DNA from: Ancylostoma caninum
Lineage: Eukaryota; Nematoda; Chromadorea; Rhabditida; Ancylostomatidae
Direction: 5' to 3'
DNA length: 64,000 nucleotides
Assembly: GCA_037903475.1 (NCBI GenBank)
Contig: JBAJFG010000290.1
Span: 682,001 to 746,000, forward strand
Below, piece by piece: positions 46,182-56,433 of the stretch. A program made the position numbers and the translations under genes. The notes under the pieces are model-generated. The model saw only the letters and a program-made list of their open reading frames with translations. It had not been told where the DNA came from and made no database searches. Positions within the stretch are counted from its first letter, which is position 1, and every line of letters starts with the position of its first letter.

Positions 46182-48331
46182 TCCTATAAATGTTAAACTG
46201 CAAATGGCGTGTCAGAGCCTAAATAGAGCGTGTTAGTACAGCTGGATTAATTAAAACTGGCTATAATTGTCAGAATAGTTACCCGTGGCCTTGACTACAT
46301 GTGGATTACGAAGTTTATGGAGTAGTTCGTTTCGAAAACGACCATGGTTAAGTATTAAATAGTAGGATATTAAGGTAGATGGTACTAAATGTCAAGATCT
46401 GCATTTCTCGGCAGCCTTTGCGAACATGGCACTATTTCTCGCGCTCTTTCTTTAATTTTTTTTTCACAACAATGTACCTCTGTGAAACACACTATAGATT
46501 GGTCAAAGTCCATCTGATAGTGTACTATTGTTGATGAATCAGTGTAACGGTGACCAGAATAGAAATGATTGACTTTGACAGATTAGCTGAGAAGTTGAAT
46601 GACCATAGGGCCGCAGCAAAACAAAACACGCAAATACTTCGTCTACTGTCATCATTTTTATACCGGTCACCATTAACTCAGTAACAATGTAAACTAACCG
46701 GTGGGCTTTGACCAATCTACATTTCGTAACCCGCATTTTTTTTTTTCAACAGCAACCAACGGAATCAGAGACGAAGCGCGTGTTCTGTTCGTCTGTTGTC
46801 TCTCTCACTTATGACCGAGCACAAAAACAAAAGCGGCACTGTCGTGGGGTTTAGAATCACATCGAAATCCTCGGGGAAGTTTACACCTGCACTGTCTCGT
46901 TATTAGGATTCAATATCCATCAGACATTATCCATCAGGTAAGCGTTGAAAAAAAAAGTTTTAAAAAAAAAAACAGGGAAACACCAAATCGTAGTGTAAAA
47001 ACTGCGGAATGAATAACCACTCGGTAATTCGTCGGAACAACAAAAATTTAGCAGCGAACCTTTCATATCACATGTCAGAAGGCTTTGGCTGTTACCATGT
47101 AAAAGTCCAATAGATAGTAATAACGATAATGATCAGCAAAAATCGACAATGAAGTATGGGAAAATCTTACGGCGCTATACTCGAAGTGCCAAGTGTGCCC
47201 CAAATCTTTTCATGGGTCGTGCAATGAACTTATCTATTTGCAAAAAGGAAGAAATTCAGAAGACAGACAAAATGAATAAATAATAGTGAATGTAATGAAT
47301 ACTTAAGAAAAACCTGGTCTGACCACTTGTAGCTGGCCCAATGATAAGCGTTTTAAGGATACATGGGTCAGATGATAACCTTAAAGATTTACATTCTTCA
47401 CAGAATTATTTCTGGTCCTGCGAGAAATCCTAGTTAGAAATATCCGGTAGTCCGCGCCTGATTATTGATCCCGACATCATCTCAGCCATTCATACGGCGA
47501 ATAATACGCGCGGCGGAATTGAGTGTCCGATCAAAGATTAACACCCATGAGAATTAAATGGCAAGAAACAAACATGTGCAAGAGTTTAATACTAGCTGTT
47601 GATGTCAGAGCAAACTATGACGTACCCATGTTCAATGTCCCATTGTAATGGCAGCATGTCGTTCTACGTAGAACAGAAGTCAAAGAAGTCTAACAGTATA
47701 GAAATGGTCTCTTGCCTTCTTACTACCTCGAGCGAAAAAAAAAATTTAAAAAAAAACTGTAGGAATAATTCTAGTTGTAACTGTTATAGAAACACCGCAA
47801 GGAAGAATTCATAATGGAGTTCTAGCTTGAATTGCTGCTTTAAAGAGTGACAAACGTTCTTTGTTGACGCAAATAGGTCAGGCCGACCATATCATTATGA
47901 CAACTAATGAATGAGAACAGAAATAAAGTGCAGTTCATTGAAATTTCAATAATAGTGGGTAAATGGACAAGAACGTAAGCATTCATACCTAATGAAAAAG
48001 GGCAAAACTACATATTTTACGAGGTTTGTGTTCAATTTCAATTATCAAGAAGTGCGGAAACGCAACAATGAAGCCACTTCATTACGAAAACTCAGACATG
48101 GGAACAATCCCCTGTTGTTGCAATATGATGAGATATTGAGTGCGCGATATTATTCAGTGAGAAAATGTCACACAGGTCACACGAACTATGATCTGTATTA
48201 TGGCGCTGACGCAGTAAAAGAAATTATGGCACTACATACTCGGACATCGCTCCCAACAATCTCAGTAATGGTTATTGACTAGATTTCGCTTATAGGATTT
48301 ATTTGATGTGCTCATCACGAAAATTGTAATA

Positions 48332-48595
48332 GTCTGGTAGCTCAGAGAGGGCCGGTGGTGTGACTTTGTCCGCAAGTACAATCTCATGACGGTGTGACGG
48401 TGCCGACCAACTGATCTAATTTTTGCACTATTAAAAAAATTATGTATATACATGATCTGATTCATTCCATTCTTATGTTTCTCTTCTGCCACCCAATGAA
48501 ATCTTCCACGCGCATTCTGGGGCATCTTCCCCTGGAAGGAACCTGTCGTAACTGCAGACAAAGTCACCCCACCGGCCCTCTCTGAGCTAACAGAC
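48332..48595. repeat. Family F terminal-inverted-repeat element
   Basis: The left end GTCTGGTAGCTCAGAGAGGG with CCGGTGGTGTGACTTTGTC is mirrored at the right end by GACAAAGTCACCCCACCGGC with CCTCTCTGAGCTAACAGAC. The inverted ends are about 40-60 bp, the element is 264 bp, and the middle is AT-rich and non-coding. The TAGCTCAG in the end resembles a tRNA A box, but the rest does not fold as a tRNA. Confidence 0.8.
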
Positions 48596-48952
48596 CACAT
48601 GTACTATTTTTGCACCGCGACTCGGTTTTCGTAGAATTACGCCAAGTGCACGATAGAAAGGACAGAATCATTTGAAGCATTGCAGAGTGGAGCTATTTGA
48701 TATGCTATTTACAAGTATCAACATTATTTGTCAGCAAGGAGTAAGTCCCTTGCCAAAATGAGCATATTCTTCCGCTTCTTTATTGTACCCTACTGCGGCA
48801 GTATAAAATGGCCTTATGGCATAATATATCATACTATGTGTGATTTTCGTGACCATAAATCGCATCAGATAACATCAAAGAAAAAGTTTGAGCTAATTTT
48901 TTTGAAAAGGAGATTTTTGAGAGACTACTCAGGAAACTTATAAAAGATGTGT

Positions 48953-49198
48953 TTTGCATGAGATTGAAAAATGCAAATCCCACGATTAAGACATGTGTGA
49001 TCATGCAAAATAAAGTTTTTCAATCAATAGTTGTATACCAGCAATGGTAGATCCATGCAAAATCTCATGCATACCCATGCAAAACCCATGGCTGTGCGTG
49101 GGTTTTAGCATTGCTGGAATAAAACTATTGAATGAAAAATTACACGAGCATGCATGTCTCAATCGTGGGATTTGCATCTTTCAATCTCATGCAGAACA
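48953..49198. repeat. Family B long palindromic element, copy 2
   Basis: The ends are GCATGAGATTGAAAAATGCA and its mirror TGCATCTTTCAATCTCATGC. Inner blocks match copy 1 at 10284: GATTAAGACATGTGTGATCA, ATAGTTGTATACCAGCAATG and the repeated ATGCAAAACCCATG. It is shorter than copy 1 because of a central deletion. Confidence 0.8.
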
Positions 49199-49446
49199 CG
49201 GTCTTTAAGTTTCCTGAGTAGCCAGATAATGCCAAAGAATCTACGCAGCTACTATTGTACCAACCAGGTTTGACGCTGTGCCAGAGAATAAATCGGTCCA
49301 CCAAATCATTCTGATTGCCACCGCCATATTAACGAATTGAGGATTACTATGTATATAATTTTATGTTCAGAGAAAAGAAACCATGGAATTAACTAATAAA
49401 AGGATTAACTGCTCAAAAGAAGTTAGCAAACTTCCACCACACCTAC

Positions 49447-49591
49447 CGAGACGACGAACAAAGTCATCGATTCCTGCACGGATATTGATCGACGCGTCAT
49501 GGGCAAACGGTTTCGTGGTAGTTCTTCGAAATCGCCCGTGCTTAGCGGGCCTATGACTGTTTGTTTGGAGAGCAAGTCCTGGCAGTGAAAA
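49447..49591 (-). CDS. Probable internal exon, unidentified gene
   Basis: The exon is 145 bp with a strong acceptor (TTGTTTTAAACAG) and a good donor (CTCG then GTAGGT). The frame is FSLPGLALQTNSHRPAKHGR, then FRRTTTKPFAHDASINIRAG and IDDFVRRL, ending with one base of a split codon. GC-rich codons and a hydrophilic, Arg-rich peptide set it apart from its AT-rich surroundings. It may be a 5' exon of the minus-strand gene at 6-33 kb or part of another gene. The candidate at 40636-40807 is phase-compatible as the next exon. Function not recognised. Confidence 0.45.
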
Positions 49592-50180
49592 CTGTTTAAA
49601 ACAAATGATGTAGTTTGTAGTACGGAACAAACAAATAAGGTTTCATGTGAAGTGTTATTTTTGCTGGAAGACTCTCAGCCAAGAAAATAACTCTATGGAG
49701 TATTCACAGGCACGACAAGACCGAGAGGAATGTGCTTTATTTTATACCCATTTTGTACAAGACATACTATTGAAGGTCGAATGCACCGGACCATGCTTTT
49801 TTCAGGACATTGAAGACATTTTTATGAATCCCTTAGCTACGGGAAAGACAGCTTTCTTCCACAATTTCGAGAACTAACCACAAAGTGCCTTTCCACTAAT
49901 TTTGTGCATTAGACAATGTCCAACGCACAAAATTGGGATTAGGATAATCCCCGCCATTTTTCCATGAGCTGGCTCACGTTCAACATGATAAAGAATATGA
50001 CTACACGTCGAGTAGAAGGTTGGCTGTGCAATCACACTCAGTACATTCAATTACGACAATTTTTGGAACCGATGATACTGTGAGATTCCGGATGGCGAGC
50101 GTTAGTTGCGGTTCATTATAGGTGCGAGACTCCAGATATGCTTCAAGGGTCGTTAGCGTCTTCGCACCTCGCTCGCGCCT

Positions 50181-50428
50181 TTAATTGTCCAAATCACTCG
50201 CACTGCCCATTACGACATGTGGGCGGGCCCCGAAAAACTGATATTTGCCGCGATCCCTGAAGTACGTCGCGCGCGATGTCGCAGTTGTCACAAACCTCAG
50301 CCGGGTAAAGGTAGCACTTGATAATTTTGCTCCCTCAGATTCTGCTGCAATCCTAGGTTCAGCACCATGGTCAGAACGAACGTTGTGATCAATTTTGTCA
50401 AAATCTGCGCTAGAGACTATTTTGTTTG
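50181..50428 (-). CDS. Possible 3'-terminal exon (uncertain)
   Basis: A minus-strand frame of about 80 codons ends in TAA at 50181. Its peptide is hydrophilic and protein-like: ANKIVSSADFDKIDHNVRSD, then AEPRIAAESEGAKLSSATFT, then ATYFRDRGKYQFFGARPHVV and MGSASDLDN. The only nearby acceptor is weak (TCCTACTGGAAG at about 50429). It overlaps no repeat but abuts the palindrome starting at 50466. It could be a last exon or a transposon remnant; no family is recognised. Confidence 0.25.
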
Positions 50429-50465
50429 CTTCCAGTAGGAAAAATAGGCGAGCTGTGCAGTGTTG

Positions 50466-50800
50466 GAGCCGCAACCAAGATTGATATACCACTTTATTCG
50501 GCTAACGTTTCGGCTTACTCGCCTTCGTCAGAGCCTGGAATGTAAAGAACAGATGTAATCTACCCCCACAAACGTCTCATCGTCTACAGAAGAATCCAAC
50601 ATGTGTTAAACAAAAGCCAACCGACTGGATTAAAACTATGGTACCATTCGCTTGGTTTAACATATGTTTGATTTTTCTGTAGACGATGAGACGTTTGTGG
50701 GGGTAGATTACATTTGTTGTTTACATTCCAGGCTCTGACGAAAGCGAGTAAGCCGAAACGTTAGCCGAATAAAGTGCTATACCAATATTGGTTACGGCTC
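50466..50800. repeat. Family G near-perfect 335-bp palindrome with ribozyme-like motif
   Basis: The left arm (50466 to about 50627) and right arm (about 50648 to 50800) are inverted copies with few differences. They start GAGCCGYAACCAA and include ACTTTATTCGGCTAACGTTT, CGTCAGAGCCTGGAATGTAA and TCTACCCCCACAAACGTCTC. On the plus strand of the right arm (50735-50759), and on the minus strand of the left arm (50507-50531), the sequence reads CTGACGAA, then a short GC stem around GAGTAA, then GAAAC. This resembles the conserved core of a hammerhead ribozyme with one extra A. No open frame spans the element. Confidence 0.85.
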
Positions 50801-52902
50801 AGAAGAAAGAAACGAGATACTATGAGAGTCAACAATTGTGTACGGCAATGCTGGCAATGGCGACCGTGCCATATGTATTCTTCGTTAACCCAGGTGGACA
50901 AGTGTTAACCCTAAGGATCAACTTATGGACTAAGGCTTATCATTGTCGATTAATGAGTAATGCAATAGCGACAGACCTTCACCATAATATTTAGTGGAGG
51001 ATTTTGAAAATGTGTATAAAATCTTGGCCACAGAGCAATACAAACTCGTAGCATCGCAGAGCTAACGAGCAGAACGACCAGAAATCACATGATATCGATC
51101 AAGAAGCGAATTAGAATTCTTTTTCGTCGACAAGTTGGCCAGCACCATCTGGTTCAGCCAACCAACCATCTCCTTATCAGTTCCTTTCAACATCTCGAAA
51201 ACAGCCGAAACTACGTGACACGACACTGTGGGGATGAGATCGATATATACCTATACAAATGTTCGTATCGATGTTGCTTTGGTGCACCTTCGAACGAGCA
51301 CGATAATGGGCTCGTAAATGGGTGTTCGCCTGGGAACGCATGCAATGGGCGGGGCCCCGGGTGACGGGCGCCGCCCGTGATAACTGGGCTACTGCGGAAA
51401 ATGGACAGCCGTCGGTAACGCCTTTGATTTCCACCACTGTGACCGGGGAGATCGTAGAAGTGCCATGAAAGTTTCCCAGATACGTTTAATTGATTGAAAT
51501 TCAACTTGAGGTACTGCAGTCTGTTTCACTGGGGGAGACACTTGGACAGACACCAGACAGAGAGAGTGCAGCGAAGTGCGCAGGATTTGGAAAGGGTGCA
51601 GAGAAAACGGGCAATATGCGCGAATATTAAACTATCGCGCATTTGGAAAGGATCATAACAATAGGAGAATACTCGACACTTTACGAGTCTATTATGACAA
51701 CCGCAACATGTATGCTTGCCGTTTAGCGCATTATACATCTCACGATTAGCTATAGTACGAAACAAGCAAAACACTAAATATCGTTACTATTCGAGGCCAG
51801 AAAGATATGCGACGACGAAATTACAGATAATGAGATGTCTAGAGGCTTATGGAGCATCGGGAGGGTTACCCTCGTTGTTATTATAGTTTGTAGCGTTTTT
51901 ACTAGGGAACAGAAGCTAAAACTGAAAATGAAGGGTTTATGAAGAGAAACATGAGACAATTAGTGAGACAGTAGCAATAAAATTATTAATTTTATAAAAA
52001 GGTTTGTGGTAAACAAAAGAGGTAAAATTCATATAGAAATGTTGCCTATTTGCCCTTACCATATACGTGTAAATAGGTTTAAGAAATAGGTCCTCCCGGG
52101 AACTCGTCAGTACGGCGAGGAAGACCTACCTTTGAGAACTCACATTATGTTATCTTCGATCCTTGCCGCTCAATGCAGAGGCTGTAAGGTTAAGCATTAA
52201 AAGGCTCGACTAATGCCTACTACTGTTTTTGCAACAAACTGTATTATGATATAGGCATCCTTTTTCACATTTGCACATTTGACCGCTGTTTTATACCGAA
52301 GAACCAAAGAAATCCTCACTGTTCCAATGACGTATGAGCTTACTGCTAGGGTAAATGCAGCGTCGGAAAAGGTGCTATTTTAATAGGACTTAATAGAGGT
52401 GTGAAGGTGTGACATCTAATGTGAAAAAGGCGGGTAAATCCTGAAGGACTGTCGACAGGTGGGAAAGTTTGCGCGTCAAAGCATAAACTTAGCTCTAAAT
52501 TTACATTTAGCGCTAGGATGTATTTATTACTATTACCTAGCCCTATATTTATGGAATTTCATTTTCCGTTTTTAGGATTGCTTCAAAAGTGAGTTCTATG
52601 ACGTAATTTTGTTACCCTCCTCCATTTCCACACTCTCCTCTGTCATTCCTACAACTACTGTCGAGTTATTACATTTTGTTCTAGCCATTATGCTGCACTA
52701 CAGGTTAGTTTCCTTAATTCTACACACTTGCTCACTATTTCCTTGTACACGGCTTACTCTCATCACGAGAAACCACCTATTTGGGATCTTTATGTAAGAA
52801 GGTACGTTATAGGGGAACAAAGCTACTGTTCCCGGAAATTATTCGGTTTTTACTGCTATAACTTTTGAGAATCACTTATCCTCTTTATGGATTCGAAAGT
52901 TT

Positions 52903-53073
52903 GAACTCTAAACGGCCATGTGCAAGAGGTGGAACCGCAGCGCGGCTTGGGACCCAAGTTCTCTGCTGTTGGTAGAAGCAGACAACCAGTGTGAGCATGC
53001 AGAGCCCCTGTGTCTCTGCCCAAGAAAGCAGCGCCGCAGCACCGCCCCTTGCACATGGCCGTTTGGAGTTCCC
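52903..53073. repeat. Family E GC-rich palindrome, copy 2
   Basis: Left arm GAACTCTAAACGGCCATGTG with CAAGAGGTGG; right arm inverted as GCACATGGCCGTTTGGAGTT. Inner parts (GCAGCGCGGC against GCAGCGCCGC, and GTCTCTGCCCAAGAAAGC) match copy 1 at 46036. More diverged than copy 1. Confidence 0.75.
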
Positions 53074-53576
53074 TGTGACTGACTCTCAAAACGAATGCAG
53101 TAAAAATACTCGACAAATGCACCAGAAATATGCTTAATTTCAAAATATCTTCCCTATGTTTTTCGCCACGATATGTATCCAAATAATCTCAAAAAGAGGC
53201 CTGTTGAACAAAGCATGGGGCCGAAAACTGTGCAAACACATGGCTGATCGTAAACACTGAGGTGTCCAGACGATCGATGATCGTACGAAGCTCCGCCCAC
53301 CAAGCCCGCCCCCTACGTGTTCCTCAAACTTCACTGGGAACGTGTCCGGCACTTTCTTGACGTCAAGTAGGTGTCCAGTCGTTTTCGCCGTCGTCGTTGT
53401 AGGCCACGATCGACAGCAAAACCTGTTCAGCAGCTTTTTCAGGATCGGCTATGGTGTTCCGCCGCACTAGGCAGTGATTGCGTCAGCGTTTTCGCGGCAG
53501 GCGGCTGTTATGTCAAACAAACGGCTTTGATACGTTAACATTCCGACTGGTTACTAAGCTGCTCTGCGTCTCTGAC

Positions 53577-53609
53577 CCTGAAGAAGCCAGGTATCGCGAA
53601 ACAGACCGG
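53577..53609 (+). other. Hammerhead-like core motif
   Basis: The sequence has CTGAAGAAG, a short GC stem around CAGGTATC, then GCGAAACAGACCGG. The order CTGANGAA, stem, GAAAC matches that of the palindrome at 50.5 kb although the two are otherwise unrelated. It could be a degraded ribozyme or the tail of a retroelement. Confidence 0.3.
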
Positions 53610-54027
53610 TCCGTGCTAAGCAATGTTGTCAGTTTCGTGTCATTATGGGTCAACAATTTATAGTTTTGTTTTTCATGACACACTATCGATTTATTTTGTC
53701 ATCTTCCGATAGTGAATAACGCGCTATTTTTAACGTGTTGCTTGTCATTTTGCGTTTGATGCGCCAAGATTTCTGTAGACATCTTAGAAAAACGAATGTA
53801 ATTCGTCTAACTTCGAAAGAAAAAGCCCTAACTGCCTCGACAATTTCTTCTTTTTTGTGCAGCGTTTCCGGAAAAGAAATGATATAGGGGCAATGTGGCT
53901 TTTTCACCCTTCATTTCCGCATTGGAACCGCTCTGATAGATGGGAAGTGTGAGTCACGAGTTTTACCCAGTCAGTACCTTGTAGAGCTGCCAAATTAGGC
54001 TTTGAAAGCGGGCTTTATCAGGCCCTT

Positions 54028-54866
54028 GAGGCATCACTGAGATAACCCAGTATAAAAGTGCCAACATACGTGCTAACGAGGGGTAGATTTGGTGCGTGTT
54101 GACAAGTTTACCCTGGCTAGTCTCAACGATGCATGCGGCGCCATGAATATAGCCTCCTAATTTCTCTAGATGACTCCAAGCACAGTCAAATCCAGGGCCC
54201 GGATTTACCGTAGAAATTACCCAGGGTAAAAGTGTCAACATCTCACAAATTCATCCATTGTTAACACGGGCGTCGACACGTTTATCCTGGGTACTCTCAA
54301 GAATGCATCCAGGAGCAGGACAGAATGTATAATTAAGATTATCCAAAGGCAAACGTGTTAAGTAGCCCAATTTTGCCCTTATCTGGCACTCATCAACATG
54401 TTTATCCATACATGGCGTTGTTTATACCCATCCCTTACCTACCTATGGGTAATCGTGGACCGCATGCATCACTGGAATTACCAAGAATAAACATTTTGGC
54501 ACACCCTGAGGCCCGTATGCGTGTTTCAGATTACCCAGGGTAAACGGGTTGACGTCCATGTCAACCATGGGTAAATTTGTGTGACGTTAACATGTTGGCC
54601 CTGGGCAACCTCAATGATTTATGGGGACCCATGTTTCTCAATCGTTAGCACGGGCGTTAACATGTTTACCCTGGGTAACTTCGATGATGCATCTAGGCCC
54701 ATTCCTATGGGTATAAGATTACTCGTTTTTCCAATGATGCAGTACAGGGTCTGGATCATCATTGAAATTATCAGGGTAGATGTACTGACGCTCGTGTTAA
54801 AAAGGGGTAAAATTGCGTGGTGTTTTCACGCTTACCATGGGTAACCTTAACGATGAGTGTGGTCCC
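54028..54866. repeat. Cluster of family A palindromic elements
   Basis: At least six full or half copies lie head to tail: about 54028-54139, 54191-54320, 54338-54430 (partial), 54449-54518 (half), 54520-54626, 54636-54705 (half) and 54738-54866. Each shows GATTACCCAGGGTAAA on one side and TTTACCCTGGGTAA with CTCAATGATGCAT on the other. The copies differ from one another by many substitutions, so the cluster is old or was built by repeated insertion rather than recent amplification. Confidence 0.8.
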
Positions 54867-55479
54867 AGAAGTACTGGGTATGAGACTGACTAATTGTAAG
54901 TAAGAAAACCCATTGCTCGGCGATCTATTATGATGAACTAATTTAAGTCTAGAACCGCTTTTTAGAGCACAAAATCTATCATTACAGTATCACTACCAGT
55001 AAGTACATCATCTGCTAACGGCCAATTACACTCGAAGTTGTCAATTATCCCCGTTTCCCTCTGGAAAACTACGTACACAATAGTTTTACGCTTTCACACT
55101 CTAGCAGCTTTCAGTCAGCTGTTCTGCGCTGACGCCACAACAGTGTCGGCTCGTGACCGATTCGTTCCTGAGTCAGAAACCAGCGCAACGTTCATCGAGA
55201 TCTCATCTATCGGGAGGTAAAAAGCTAGGAATGTGATTTGAAGTAGCAGAGTAGTCAAATTTAGAGTTAGAGCTAAATTTCTTGATCAAATTTGCATATC
55301 AATGGCTTCAGAGCACCGGTAAGCGAGCAACTCGACGGAAGCTGGACGAAAAATGAGGTAGGGCTTTTTTCCTAGCTGAATCGGTAAAATCTCGGTTTGT
55401 CAGCAAATCCTGCGCTAACCATACACCCAAAGGATGCTACATCAACTTGTTGTAACCTATGACGTCATTACGAAGATAC

Positions 55480-55763
55480 AGAAATGGCAGTGGCGGACGC
55501 AAAAAGTGGGCGGGAGGGGGGGGGGGCGTGGGAAAAAAGTGGGGTCTCCGCCGTTTTGGGGATCCAGACGGAAAATAAAATTAATAAAAATATTAACTAT
55601 AATAATAAATAATAAAAATTATATCAAAAATAATAATAAAAATAAACAACTAAAAATAAACTAAAACAAGATTTTTATTTGTATTGTAAAGTAATTTCGA
55701 AAATTTGCCGACCCATTCTAGGGGGGGGGCGCGCCCTTCCCTGCGTCCGCCACTAAGAAATGG
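55480..55763. mobile_element. hAT-type non-autonomous element with target duplication
   Basis: The element spans 55488-55755 (268 bp). Its left end is CAGTGGCGGACGC and its right end GCGTCCGCCACTA, inverted copies except for the last base. It is flanked on both sides by the same 8 bp, AGAAATGG (55480-55487 and 55756-55763). CAGTGGCG-type ends and 8-bp duplications are hallmarks of the hAT superfamily. The interior has G-runs near both ends and a long AT-rich middle without a transposase, so it depends on enzymes made elsewhere. Intact duplications suggest a fairly recent insertion. Confidence 0.85.
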
Positions 55764-56375
55764 TACTGTCATATAGTATGAGGACATAACTTGTTGTAAC
55801 CTATGACTGAAACAGTCTTGCCGGCGATGTCAATGATGTCTTTTGCTTGGCAAAAAGTGTTAGTTGTCCCTGTTTGCCGTCGAATTTCGTGAAACATCGG
55901 CGAATTTCAAATCTCTACGGGTATGGATGCAGGAAATAGAAATCAGCGCTTTATGGGTGGCCTATCGTGTTTATCCATTTGCGTGCATGTCTAACAAAGG
56001 CCTCACACAAGTGCATACCTTAATGAGAACACCACTTCCATGAATATGTACCTATGAACATGTACTTTGTTCCCGCTAGTTTTTGCAATTACGCTACTTT
56101 CCTGATTGATTATGGACTTTAGTTCCATGACGTTCACGTACGCTAATGCGGTAAAAGTCCTCCAGACAGGGTAGACTTCCAGAAAAAAAGGCTGATGTCG
56201 AAATGGCTGGAATGACACAGAAAATTACTGCTTGCTTGAAAGTGGAATTGAAGCGAATGACCAAATATGTAAGTCATGCCTACTGCCATGTGGCATTCCA
56301 TCCTAATTTAGTAGGATTGCTGCTGACCTACGCTTACGGACTAATACTTTCTCTGCTCAGAAAACAATAGGGACT

Positions 56376-56433
56376 ATATTTAGAACCGAACAATGCACTA
56401 GACAATATTTAGAACCGAATAATGCACTAGATA
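56376..56433. repeat. 29-bp tandem duplication
   Basis: Two head-to-tail copies of ATATTTAGAACCGAACAATG plus CACTAGACA, with two differences. Confidence 0.85.

Larger units (their letters stand above)
32938..49446. other. Repeat-poor, gene-poor tract with weak exon candidates
   Basis: Apart from the low-confidence exon candidates listed at 37908, 40636 and 44938, I see no gene. The stretch has a G15 run at 36217-36231, an AG microsatellite at 41687-41729, a C11 run at 42166-42176, an AGC repeat at 44164-44185, a cluster of ATCGAT sites at 45421-45680, a GC-rich palindrome at 46036-46181, and palindromes at 48332-48595 and 48953-49198. Around 44.16-44.29 kb several frames on both strands are open over a CAG/CTG repeat, and coding cannot be decided. 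Confidence 0.4.
50801..53990. other. Tract without a supported gene
   Basis: Open frames occur at about 51.18-51.50 kb on the minus strand over a GC-rich patch with a GGGCGGGGCCCCGGG palindromic core, but two frames are open at once and splice sites are weak. The only clear element is the family E copy at 52903-53073. A second ribozyme-like motif lies at 53577-53609. A minus-strand frame at 53683-53907 has a protein-like composition but no acceptor. Confidence 0.4.

Noticed and set aside
48338..48352. TAGCTCAG string suggesting a tRNA A box
   Set aside because: The string is part of a transposon-like inverted repeat and its mirror occurs at the other end; no tRNA fold.
53683..53907. Minus-strand frame with basic, protein-like C-terminus
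   Set aside because: A stop sits directly upstream with no usable acceptor, and a second frame from an internal ATG is equally possible.
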